Source: Forficula auricularia (Eukaryota > Arthropoda > Insecta > Dermaptera > Forficulidae). From it: a stretch of 64,000 nt of DNA. This document shows, piece after piece, positions 1-11,640 of the stretch. The stretch is from assembly GCA_024734495.1 (NCBI GenBank), contig JALMQS010000030.1:9960378-10024377 (forward strand), written 5' to 3'. Position 1 is the first letter of the stretch. Each line of letters begins with the position of its first letter. Made by a program: the position numbers and the translations under genes. The notes under the pieces are model-generated. The model worked only from the letters and a program-made list of their open reading frames with translations, made no database searches and was not told the DNA's origin.

Positions 1-1047
1 TCATTCGATGTCCATCACAGAGAATAGTCTCCATCCTTTCCCTTTTTATATATATCTCGAAATAAAATCAATAATCGTTCCTAATACCTCAAACAAATAT
101 TCAACTCCCTTTCACGGAAATTCGAAATCGAATAAACTTGTCATTTATATCATGACCCTTAGAGACTGAAATTAACTTACCGTGACCAAGAAATTTTAAT
201 TGTTCAAGATCTTTTTTCCGAAGTACTTTCAATTCTAGTCCCATCTCTGAAATTTACTCCAATTCTTCCCACAACGCAGGAGTCATTTCTGGTTAATTAG
301 GTATTGAGCTTTTTCGAACTCATTTTTTTGAATCTAAATCATACAAAAATTACTTCTATTTCTGAAAAGAAGAAAATATTTAGGTTAGGTAAAAAATGAG
401 TGTTTGTGAATTTGAATTTTGAAGGATTTAAGGCATTTAGAAAATGTACTAAGTATATCATATATATGTGCCCATAATTATGAAAGTGGTCTAAGTCATT
501 GATAGTTAGTTTCGAGATATTTAAAGTTTTATAAAATAAACAAGATTCGAATTCTGTATAATGAGACAACTAAAAATCCACTTAACGGTTCAATTTTATG
601 CGATATTTCAAAACCGACATCTTAATACTGACATTTTTAATAAAAAATATGAAAAACTAATTTTTTGATTTTTTAACTTTATTCCACTTTCATAATTATG
701 GACACATACCTATATAATTGTTCATTATTTTGGTAGAAAAATAAAAACCACTATTACCTATCTTAATCTCAAAATTTTGTCTTCTTAGCTTAAAAATGAT
801 GTTAACCTTCAGAAATATAATGCAATCACTATGTTAGGGCCAAAAATAACAGCAAACTCACAACAATGTTGAGCACCAACCAATTTCAACCTAATGTGAA
901 CAAATCTTTACCCTAAAGAAAAATAAGATATTAATTTTACTAATCGTACAATTACAATCCAGTTATCGAAATCAATATTATAAGATTTCGATAATATGAA
1001 ATAAAGATTAAATTAGCCGAACAAACATGTTATAATATACATATATA
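1..1047. other. AT-rich intergenic DNA
   Basis: No convincing coding region or exon was seen on either strand. The sequence is AT-rich with many short stop-interrupted frames. It ends where the R1 interspersed repeat begins. Confidence 0.6.
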
Positions 1048-1915
1048 AATAAACTGACACGTTTTGATGTGGCCATCCACTTGACTTTACCATACAACCT
1101 GGCCCCTCATGTATATTTAATATTTAATAAAATTATTTATAATCATGTAGTGGGGGTTAGTTTTTGCATTTATAGACTTCTGGGAGCCCACTGATTATGT
1201 ATGCAAAATTTGGTTGAATTTGATTAATAGACCTATATTTGAATTTTTTAGCCCTACAAGTTCCCCCCCCCCCCCATTTTGGGTGGTTAGTTTTTGAATT
1301 TTTAGTCTTCAAATTAAATTTGATAACGTTCAATTGATTATGTTTACAAAATTTGGTTGCGTTTGGTACAAGGGCCTAGATTTTCATTTTCTGACCCCCC
1401 CCCTCCCCATTTTGGTCGGCTAGTTTTTGCATTTATAGACTTCTGGGGGTCCACTGATTATGTATACAAAATTTGGTTGAGTTTGCTCAATTAGCTTAGA
1501 TTTTTTATATTTAACCCCCTTCCACCCCCCTTAATTTTGGTTCGATATGCACCAAAATCCAATCAGCTCTTAATCTCAATGCACCAAAACTACGTGTGAA
1601 ATTTGGTTTTGATATTCACACTAGTTTTTGAGCTAGCTCGTCCACAAAAATTTGGTAACGCACAGAGCTAACAACCAGACTATCAACCAGACTAACAGAC
1701 ATTTTGTCAAAACAGTTATTATCTTGAAAAATATAATTTTTCGATGTTCATTTATTAGGGCTTTTAGACCGGAATGCCATGGTTTCGCTCAATTTTTTTA
1801 ATCAAAATAGTTACAGTCGTTTTTGATATATTTCGAGAAAAAAAATAAGCAAAACAAACACTTTTTTCATTCATGATTCCAATACTTGACCATGCCCTGT
1901 ATGGTTAAGTAAAAA
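1048..1915 (+). repeat. Interspersed repeat R1, copy A
   Basis: A non-coding repeat of about 870 bp. It opens with a block around 1048-1110 (..TTGACTTTACCATACA..) and ends near 1890-1915 with ..CCTGTATGGTTAAGTAAAA. The ends share TTTACCATACA in inverted orientation. Its middle holds about three tandem units of roughly 117 bp, recognisable by the words CACTGATTATGTAT and AAAATTTGGTTGA and by poly-C tracts. Related copies lie near 15198, 20637 (reverse), 34885 and 55382 (reverse). A DNA-transposon origin is inferred from the inverted ends only; no transposase is present. Confidence 0.7.
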
Positions 1916-2789
1916 ATAATCAAAATTGAAAAGAGTTAGCTTGAAAATAAAATTAATTAAAACTTTAATTTAATTGAAGATATTTTTAGTTTTCTAATAG
2001 GAGGAGTATAAGAATATTAGTCAATTTACATTAAATATTTATAATTTGATCGGATTTTCAAGTACTTAAACAGCAAGTTTCAAAGTCGATGAATAAATGA
2101 ATGAGCAATTAATTTAGTTTACAGCAGTACTTCTTAAGCTTGCTGGCTTCATGCACCATATTTATGGGTGTGAGATTGGAGGCGAAGGTATTTGTAGATA
2201 TGAATTTTGAAAGATTGAAAGCTTAAGGACGATGTAAAAGAAAAATACACGAATAGAATTCCAGACTATAAAAGTCATTGGAATAAACGAGTTCATTCTA
2301 GAAGCAGAACACGAACACAAGAACTTTTTACTTTATCCAATGCGAAGCATGGGAGAAAGTATTGTAATCGGTCGCGCGGCAAGCGCGACTTCAAAGGGTC
2401 CTCAGGTAAAGACTACGGAACCCATGGGCTCAATTAAGGTCACAAATTGAAGTATTCAATGAGATTGAATTTTAGCACGTGACGGTTTTGCCAAAAGTTA
2501 CCTGGAATCTCGTCGAGAGGCCAAAAAGTGCCATTTTTTTTGGAAGTGCGTGGGATGGATGGATGTTATCGTTTTTTTCGTCCACGATTTTTTCCACACC
2601 TTTTCACCGATTGAAATGAAATTGAAAACCTACCATTATTTTAACAAAATGATAGCGCTGATTAGTTTTTGGTACACATCGGCCTACAAACATTAGTATT
2701 ATACAACATTATTTATTTCAGTACTTTTTTAGTTTTTTCTAAATATCTTTAAAATGACTTAATTATTTGTTAAATACTATAGTTTCGAA
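1916..2789. other. Intergenic, nothing recognised
   Basis: No exon, RNA gene or repeat could be recognised. A slightly GC-richer patch at about 2340-2540 shows no open frame of note. Confidence 0.45.
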
Positions 2790-2799
2790 AACTTGACTA

Positions 2800-3735
2800 T
2801 CATCTTCATTCTTTTTTTAGAAATATTTTATTTGTTTTTTCTTTTAAGCCTAGAAACTCAAGTGAATGAATATCAAGTTCTAGATATAGAGTCATTTATT
2901 CCAAAGAGTGGTTTTGATATTTATTCAAATGAGTATTCATTTTCAATAGAAATAAACTGCAACGGATCGTTGCTAAACTTTATCCAAAGTCATTTGAAAT
3001 ATTAATATGTTTATTCCTTTATATTATTAATCAGATGTCACTTGTTATTTGCAGTAACATGTTGATTTAAATTCAAAAATAATGGTCAATTCTCATCTAA
3101 TACTTGAGGAATAACAATTCTACATTAGATTTTTGACCCTTCGATTATTATTGGTAACCATTGCTGAAGACATGGAGGAATCGACTTAAAATCAAAAATA
3201 ACGATCGATTCTTATCCAATACTAGAGGAATAACCTTATTGCATTCCATTTTTGATGTTTTGACCATTAATGGCAACCTCTACTGAAAACGTCGAAGAAT
3301 CGACTTAAAATCAAAAAGACTAAATTCTTTTTGGTAAACAACTCAAGCTTGATTTGATTTTAAGGCGATTCCTCCATGTCTTTAGCACTGGTTACCAATA
3401 AAAACCGAAACGTCAAAAATCCAATGTAGAATGGTTATTCCTCAACTATTAAATGAGAATCGATCATTATTTTTGAATTAAAGTCAACATGAACTGCAAA
3501 TTGGAAGTGATATCTGATTAATATTAAAGGAATAAACATATTATTTTTTTATTGTTAAGGGATAAATAATTAAAATATCCAGTACACACCAAGCCAGCAA
3601 AACATATTAATATTTCAAATGAATTTGGATAAAGTTTAGCAACGATCCGTTGCAGTTTATTTTTAATAATACAGATATAAAAAAAATTCTGTCGAATAGA
3701 GAACCTCCTCCTTTTTTGAAGTCGGTTAAAAAGTT
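2800..3735. repeat. Fold-back repeat R2, copy 1
   Basis: The stretch near 2955-3330 is matched in reverse complement by about 3330-3665; both outer ends carry a block with CGGATCGTTGC. The arms contain tandem units of about 120 bp marked by GGTTACCAATAATAA and TTATTCCTCAAGTATTAGA. A second copy in one orientation lies at 28660-29345. The right edge abuts a fragment (3688-3731) of repeat R3, recognised by TTTTTTGAAGTCGGTTAAAA. Confidence 0.7.
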
Positions 3736-4767
3736 ATAGCAAAGAGGTTCATCCACTTTAGGCCAGAATTGATCCCACCCAAAAGACTTCTATAAAAAAT
3801 AGGCCAGTTGAAAAAGTGAAATCTAGGGTGCAGCTACTAGTACCTAATTAGACAGACAATTTGGTAACGAAGAGGTGTTTAGTCTTAGAAAATCCCATTT
3901 TAATTTGCAAAGAAGACTTTAGCCAATTATTGTCTACCAAACTCGTTAGAAAAACAAAATGATAGTATAGTATGATTTAAAATAACTTGAAAAAACGGAT
4001 TAGGTTCTACGATGGGCCACGAAATCGAGTGAGCTAGCTAGATAAGGCCGATTTTAATTTTAGTTTTTTCTCTCTCTTTCGGATTGTATTCACAGTGGCA
4101 AGAAAGTGCATGTTATTTTTGGAGGTTCTTTTATAGGTTTTATCCAACTTTCCTTTCAGCCTCGGTTGTCGAACATATTTCATTCACAAAGACTGATCAG
4201 AAATTGATTTGTTTGAAAACTAAGGCGATTTTCTATTGAAAATTCATGTAAAATGAATTAATCCGTTCCAGAACTCGAGATGATTGCTCATTTAAGCTTT
4301 TAAAGCAGTACTTTATGCGTAAAATCTATTCAAACACAATGAAGATACATAAAATCGGAGACAAAAAAAACAATACGTAAATAAAAACAAATATTCAATA
4401 AATTTTACTGCAGCTTTGTCAGAGTGATAGCTTTTCAACACAGTAAGAACTTCGTCCCATTTCAGACACATTTTGTTAATATGCTTATTTAGTAGGTAAT
4501 AATTTATAGTATAAATTCGAGCAGGTTAGCATGGGTAACTGTCGCTCTCACGCCGTGCACCTCAACTCGAGAAACTTTATGATTGTTTAAAAACTGAAAT
4601 TTTGTTCAGAAAACAGTTGTTTAACAGGAATATAATTATATACCTTATCTATATTCGACCTAAATATTAAACAGATATTTAAATGAAAGTTGTTCAACTA
4701 ACCAAATTTCACCGTCCCTTTATTGAGATGTATTAGTCCATCTACAAGAATATACATACATACTTAT
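3736..4767. other. Intergenic, nothing recognised
   Basis: AT-rich DNA without an exon or repeat that could be recognised by eye. Confidence 0.45.
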
Positions 4768-5722
4768 AATAAAAAAATAAAACCGACTTCAAAAAAATTA
4801 AATTTCAACAAATAAAATAATAATAACGTACAAATCAAATAAAATACACTAAAAGGTATAAAATAAGTATCTTATTTATTTAAAACTAAACGACGAAATA
4901 TTAAAATGAAATTACTTTTTGAAGTCGGTGCCAAACAAACTATACCTATAAGCGAGCGTACCCGCCAAACGTACTAAGTAAGATCCGTCGAGTGCGATTC
5001 ATAAAATGTATGTTTGGCACCGACTTCAAAAAATGTTAATATTTCGTCGTTTAGTTGTAACTAAATAAGATAATTATTTTATACCTTTTAGTGTATTTTA
5101 TTTGATTTTTAAGTTATTATTATTTTATTTGTTGCATTTAATTTTTTGAAGTCAGTTTTATTTTTATTTTTTTATAAAAATTATTTATATTTTTCTGTTT
5201 TTAGTGACTTAATATAATACCTTGCATGCATTTCGTAACAGAAAGCGTCGGGCGAATGAATCAGAAAATGATAATAAAATTCAATTCATAAATATAGAAA
5301 TTCTCTCGAAACGTTTCCGGGTTTTAAATGAATGTTTTAAGATTTTTTTATAAAAGATTTTATTTATTATAATTTCGATTATTTGGTCATAAGAATTGGA
5401 GATTTACGTTATTTCGTCATTGATCATATCTTCAGAACTTGACCAAATTAATATGGTACCACCCCTAAGGTACCCTCTTTCCAATAAAAAAGAATCATTA
5501 AAATCGGATCATAAACAAAGAAGTTATGCCTGAACAAAAATATCAAAAAAGGTCCAATACGAATGAAAAAAAAACGGGACCAATCGGAAGGTAGACTGAG
5601 CCCAATGAAAAAACATCATCAAAATCGGGTCACAATTGGCGGAGATATGAGGTAACATAGACACACACAAAAAAAAATCAGTCGAATTGAGAACCTCCTC
5701 CTTTTTTGAAGTCGGTTAAAAA
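4768..5722. repeat. Fold-back repeat R3, copy 1
   Basis: The first 400 bases form a long hairpin. The arm at 4770-4960 (..AACCGACTTCAAAAAAATTA.. to ..CGACGAAATATTA..) is repeated in reverse complement at 5010-5170, around a core of about 60 bases containing GATCCGTCGAGTGCG. The distal part (5395-5722) ends in GAACCTCCTCC followed by TTTTTTGAAGTCGGTTAAAA. The same layout recurs at 59262-59960. No protein is encoded. Confidence 0.75.
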
Positions 5723-6755
5723 ATATCAAAAATAAAAATAAAACAAAACGTCTAAAGTAATATTTGTTGAGTCTTCTGATCTTTAAAAAAGACTTGTATA
5801 AATAATCAGGTAAAGTTTTGCTAAGTGAAAGTCCTGCTAAGTGGCATCCACATGTGACAAAAGATTATTTTATTTTGATTAATTCAAGAAAAGATTTATT
5901 ATTAATTTATTTTAAAGAATTAAAATGACTGAGACTGAATTGAAGCTGAACTGAGAGAAGACAGAATATATTTATTCTGTAAAGCTTAAGGCTTTGAAAG
6001 GGAGATCAAATAATATCTTTGGAATCATGATCCAAAAGCGACTTAAAGGGATTGTCTCTGCCTCTCAGGCTAATAATCTACAAGAGGCGGGAGGCCGAAA
6101 GCTCATGGAGAAATAGAACACCAGAGAAGGGTATTCTCTTCGAAATTAATGAAGTTTGGGAGACAAAATCTCAAATGGGTCTCTGAAAGCAATTTACTTA
6201 TCTTGCAGAATATAAATAAATCTCTTTATACAAAATACAAGATGTTGCAAATATCACTAATATACTGTGTAATATCCAATCAATAACTTAAAATTATATA
6301 CATTTATAGTAGGTACCTACATTTTGGGGGAGGTCCGATTCAAAAGTTTTCGTTTTAAGACAAAAAGCCAGATATAAAAGCCAGATTCTTAAACTACTAC
6401 TATATTTTAAGATTTTATGCTGTATACTATACACTGTAAATTATTAAAATTTTGAGTATTACAAAACTATAAATATATCATAATAATAATAATAATAATA
6501 AAATCGAACTATCAACCTGCCCACTAGAAATTTTCCTAAAATCCGCATGCCTATTACCTAGCATTTGAGAGTGACCGTAATAGCTGAAATATCCAAAAAT
6601 TCAGAAAATAAAATAAATACAATAAATGGTATAAGCACTGGTGAGATCTGATTCTTCTAAAGTATTTTTAAAACTCAAAACCAGATATAATTCTTAAGCT
6701 TCAATATTTTTATATTATATCCCGGTGAAGACACTCGTAAAACTTTAATGTTGAG
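5723..6755. other. AT-rich intergenic DNA with TAA microsatellite
   Basis: No gene was seen. A short (ATA)n tract lies at about 6480-6502. There is a moderately complex patch at 5930-6180, but its frames are short. Confidence 0.5.
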
Positions 6756-6895
6756 TTACATTCTGTTGCTCCTGAAGATGGGTCAGTCACCCGAAATATA
6801 TATATCGAGATTAAAGACTCTACAAAAATAAATTATTTTTATTTTTATATCTTAATGTGAAACCTACCAAGTATTTTTTATCCAATGATTTTAAT
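6756..6895 (+). mobile_element. PLE-type terminal repeat fragment
   Basis: A hammerhead-like motif (6769-6809) is followed by GTGAAACCTACC, a block also seen next to the same motif at 42390 and, in variant form, at 50395. It is therefore read as a piece of the terminal repeat of a Penelope-like element. No open frame accompanies it. Confidence 0.55.
6769..6809 (+). ncRNA. Hammerhead-ribozyme-like motif
   Basis: CTC, then CTGAAGA, then a GGG/CCC hairpin, then GAAA, an alternating AT tract ending in TC, and GAG. This matches the order stem I, core CUGANGA, stem II, core GAAA, short stem III, cleavage site UH, stem I. One extra T separates the first core from stem II. Stem I is only CTC/GAG, so self-cleavage is unproven. 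Confidence 0.5.
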
Positions 6896-7194
6896 ATATG
6901 AAGTTAAAATGGAGGACATACTTTCCATAGTATCCGCCAACGCTTAAAACGATTATGTTTTTTTATAATACACATAATGCGAAAAGGGCCTCACCATGAA
7001 AATACTACCTCCAGAGATCTTGAGAGACCAGTGTGTCCCAAGAGAAGAGGAGAAAGTAATTAAGTGAAAGGATGGAGACATAGGTGTCTTGCAAGGATTG
7101 AAAATAATAAGTGGCTGGAAATGCGGAGATCGGAAGAGAATTCCAGTCTCTTATTATCATGGGGATAAATGTATTCGTGAATGAAATGGTTCGA

Positions 7195-7445
7195 CACTTT
7201 TACAACTTAATCGCCAAGGGATGTTAAGAAGTCGGTGAATCGCGTTCTCCGTGCAAAGCATGCCTTGGAGAATTCGGACCACATGCCGTGATAGTATTTA
7301 TAAAATAAAGAAAGCGCGGAAACGCTTCTTCGAAGAGTTAGCAAATCGAGAAAGATGATAAGGGCAGGATCGTCTATTAGTCTGATAGCACGTTTCTGAA
7401 TTGCATCCAGGGTGGCAAGATAATGCTTGGAGGCCCCTCTTCACA
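7195..7445 (-). pseudogene. Non-LTR retrotransposon, RT C-terminal fragment
   Basis: The minus strand reads LDAIQKRAIRLIDDPAL and later LSLFYKYYHG. These words are typical of the region after the reverse transcriptase in CR1/Jockey-like elements. The piece is about 80 codons and truncated at both ends. Related fragments occur at 19078-19208 and 31455-31600. Confidence 0.75.
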
Positions 7446-8626
7446 GATGTGAGCTGTTGCTGGGCTGTGAAAATACAGTATAAGTATCTTTGGGCACAGT
7501 CTTAACGAGTATAGGAAAAAAATATGTGTGAGCCTCATCCATATAAACTCAAGGGGGAAGTGAAACTCCTTTAGTCGTAGATGTTATTTGTATATAACGA
7601 CTAAAAACTTTATCCCCCTTAAAAAATCACACTCCAGAAACGTATTTATTAAGCTTAAATTTTTGTTATGTAGTAAACATAAGGATGTATATTAGGGAAA
7701 ATTTCTGAAGATTTATTTATTTTTATCTTATGGATGGAAGGGTGCGTGTTCTCTTCTCCTTCGCTTCTAGTTGCCTACCCTACAGGCAAAAACTATAGAT
7801 TAAAAGAAAACATCAGTTTTTATTTGGAGGTGCTCATTACTCCCATTATAATTATATATAAAACACAAAGATTACAATCAGAAATGGGGATTAATCAGTA
7901 ACAATTAAAAAATAAAATTTATATAATTTCAAATAAACTAAACGTTGTACAAAGCCAATATCGAATTTTATTCTATAAAATATATTTTATGAATTTTTTT
8001 CATACGCAGAAAAACAAATATACTATTGTATAAGAAAGATTGAAGATGAAGGTACTTTGAAGCTATATAGTCTCTATCAAATTATACATAGGTACATTTA
8101 TATTTATATATAAAGGTATATGTTTATTTGTTTCAAGCAGAGGACATCCTCATTAATTTCCTGATGAAGATAACATATTTTGTCAAACTTGTTCATACAT
8201 GTGATTGAAATGCCATATTTTAATGAATCTATACCTATTTTTATTTTTGGTTTTGGCCTAGGGCCCCGCCCTTTTACATTTTAGATAAGATAAGAAATTC
8301 TTTATTATACAATTATAATTACAGATGTAGATTTTTCATACATGATGAATATACATTTTTTGTCGATTTTATTTTCAATGGTGACTTCGGTCTTGCTGCC
8401 CACAATTCACAGACAACGCACAAAATCAACGTAATCAGCTTTGCTTAAAGTTGGCACGGAGTCAGCTTTGAACTAGAGAGACTTATTTTTAAAATAGAAG
8501 AACGTTTTGTTTCTTATTTTTTGTAGTTGAACATCTGACTGTTAGGTGATTTTGGAGATAGTAAAATATATCAAGTGATTTCACTGGGGATGGCAAACCG
8601 GCAATAAATGTCATAAAGATATTTTG
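7446..8626. other. AT-rich intergenic DNA
   Basis: No exon, RNA gene or clear repeat was seen. Confidence 0.5.
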
Positions 8627-8786
8627 TATAATAATAAAACTTGAGCAAGATGCGAGGTAGGTTTCACAAAAAAAGAAATAAAACAAAATTGAGTTTTGAA
8701 TTCAATTTGAATTCAAAACTCAATTTTGTTTTATTTCTATTTTGTGAAACCTACCGCACATCTTGCTCAAGTTTTATTATTATATT
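8627..8786. repeat. Near-perfect palindrome of PLE terminal sequence
   Basis: Two arms of about 80 bases mirror each other around position 8706. Each reads, from the outside in, through ATAATAAAACTTGAG, GGTAGGTTTCACA and AACAAAATTGAGTTTTG. The same arm occurs at 41629-41710 and 42358-42446, where a hammerhead-like motif and other sequence separate the arms. Here the motif is absent and the arms meet directly. Confidence 0.8.
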
Positions 8787-9179
8787 AAAATGTTTCACCT
8801 AGAACCATCACCTAACTCCTTAGAAGATATTTTGTATCTTTCAATTGTAAATAAAATCAATTGAATTTTTAAGAGCTGAAAATTTTTCTGGATCGTTCAC
8901 AATGGCACAACAATTAGTATGTACCATATGAGTATCATTTTTTAGTAAAAAGAAATTAACCAAGTACTCTCTATGGAGCTAGAAAGTTCAAAAGAATTTT
9001 GAAATATATGCTGATAAAAATTACTTTGGGAACCTCAAAAATGGGGAAGGTATTTTAAAAGACTTATTTTCCTACTTCTTTTTGCTTTCTTTTTTCGGTT
9101 TCAAACTCATTTAGTTCTATTCATTGAAATAAATGTTTCTCATCATTTGATTTTTTAATTATATTTGATTAGAAGCCAT

Positions 9180-9730
9180 TTATATTTGACTTTAGGATTG
9201 GCAAAAGACCTTTTCTTCTTCTTCGCCGGAAGATTGATTGATACAAACAATACAAAGCGCATTAACCTGCAGGGCAACTTTCTTCAGATCTAGCAATCAG
9301 GTGAAAGAAACAGATGCTGGAGGCGATATTTCGACACCATCTTCCTACAACCGAAGCAAAAGATGATAATTCTTAATCTTAAGCGGCTTCATCCTAGATT
9401 TTTTCAGCCAGCTGGTGAATCTATGTCACCATCGACAGCTCGAGGACAAACAATACGACGGATGATGATAGGGGGGCTGGTCTTCGTTGTGTTTCCACAA
9501 GAGCGGTCAACCGCACTCCTTTTCTTTTCGAATTCTACTAAAAAGTAGAAGCGCCATCTGATTGTTCTAGAACTTTATTAATATTTCCCTACAAATGTTT
9601 TCACTTGCACGTTTATGAGGCATTTGTAAATTGCAACTCAGCCAGTGAAGTGATCCAAGCTCAGTCATCCATTGTTCTTCTGCGCAGAAGTATTTTTTCT
9701 TATATCAGCTTCTCAACCAAAGGCAAGTTG
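9180..9730 (+). other. Less AT-rich unique block, possible 5' exon or promoter
   Basis: This block is visibly less AT-rich than its surroundings and shows no repeat signature. It contains a TCAGTC initiator-like hexamer near 9662. It could hold an untranslated first exon or promoter of the secreted-protein gene starting at 11641. That is a guess from composition and position, with no splice evidence. Confidence 0.2.
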
Positions 9731-11640
9731 ATTGAAAAATCGGTTTCTATTTTTTTTTAATAAATTTTGATTGAATTTTCAAAACGCACATTTGAGATAA
9801 TAAATCAAGACATTAATAATATCTTTGGGAAACGTTTGAAAATTTATCGCGTCTTTATTTTAATTAAAAGAAATTATTCTCTTCCGGTTCGCGAATTCAT
9901 TCTCACTTTCACGGCTGGATGATTAAATTGATTGATAACATTTTATTATTTGATCTTGTGTATATATAATGATCTCCTATAATGCTAAAGTAGTAATATT
10001 AGTAGTAGTATATATAATGATGAGAAATCAAAATTCTCCGCCAACATTTCTATCCGTTTGATCTTAATATTAAAAATTATTAAATTTTTATTCATGAGGA
10101 TTTTTTTATGATATTTGATCGAGACAGATGACAACTTTCAAAGAAATGCTCCAATTAATTCACTCTCACTGTAAGTAGCGAAAGGGACGAACTAAAGGAA
10201 CATGCCATTTTGAAGGGAAAGGGCGAAAGAATGGACTAATTTGAAATACTTCTAAAGATCAAAATTACACGTAAGAAAAAATAAAATTTCTCAAAGACTT
10301 TTAAATCGGGAACAGACACAAAACTTAGTAGCTAGAAAAAGAAAAAAATAGAAAGTGATGTTTTTATATTATTTATGTGCAGTAAATTGAATTAGTAAAA
10401 AAATATATAAATTATGCCTTATATTAGAAATTATTATCGCTAATCAGAGACATTTTCTTTATTCCATTCATTTCGTGATACTCATTCATAAAAATCTAAT
10501 TATTATATAAAAATAATTCCACTTATAATTTTGGTTGGGATCACTTTCACTCTGATATTCATACATATAATTTATTTTTCTTATTATATAAGAATAATTA
10601 ATATATACAATATATTGTATAATTTAACTCTAGAATCAACTAAAAAATTTCCCCCGCTCCTCCCCCTATATAAATATACTAAATGTTCTCGGTCACTTCG
10701 CTTCGAGGTGTGCCCTAAAAATTATAATTAATAAACATCAAAGGTGGGTTATTGATAAGGGTCAAAGACAGTGGGAATTGTAAGCTCATATTTATAAGAC
10801 TTAGTAGATACATATTTTAAAAATTAAATATTATAAAGCTTTAGTTTATTATTATAAATGATCTGGGGTAGCATTTAATTATTTTTTATTATAAGGAGAT
10901 GTGTCAAACCTTGGTTTCTTTCATTTGAGATTTATTGTGAGCTGAAAGACGAAGAGCGTGTCGAGCAGGAAGTCGATCCACCAGGCGTTTAGACTCCAAG
11001 CAACGAAATTTTCCATTTAACCATACTGAGCTACATGGCTACATCCAATCCTCCCCTCCCCTTCAAAAATATCTCAACATATAGGTATTTAGGATGTAGC
11101 TTAATAAAATTCTACAGAATTCACTGCTTGGCATAAAGGAGGACTAAAAGAGATTTTACCTTACAACTCCACTCCAAGTAAAAAAACTTCCCAGGATGTA
11201 ACGCATCGTCTTGGAACTTTATGTATTTCACAGAACAGACCACATTATAACAAACATAACAATATATAACAATTATTCTCTAAAATATTACATTATGTGT
11301 CAGGAAGAACGACCTTTGCTCGGTAATTTTTCATCTAATTTAAAAGCCCTATTTATTAATAATTATTTGTTTATTCAATCACTTGTTTTACTTTGATTCA
11401 CACACTTGTTTTGTTTTTATTCAACTACTTAATAATAATTAGTTTATGGTTTAATTAAAAAACATATCAAAATGGTTTTCCTTAAGTTGTGATCTGGTTA
11501 ATAAAAGTTTGTTTCATTCAAATTGTTAGAGCTGTTTTCGACATAGATTAAACAAATCATCAATTTTTGCTCATTTAATATATTAGTTATTAGCAGATAA
11601 ATTTTCACAAATAACCGAAATTAATTATTTTTATTTCAGA
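9731..11640. other. AT-rich intergenic DNA upstream of secreted-protein gene
   Basis: No convincing coding exon or repeat was recognised. Confidence 0.45.

Noticed and set aside
8161..8190. CTGATGA word
   Set aside because: It is followed by AAGATAACATATTTTG with no GAAA core; taken as chance.
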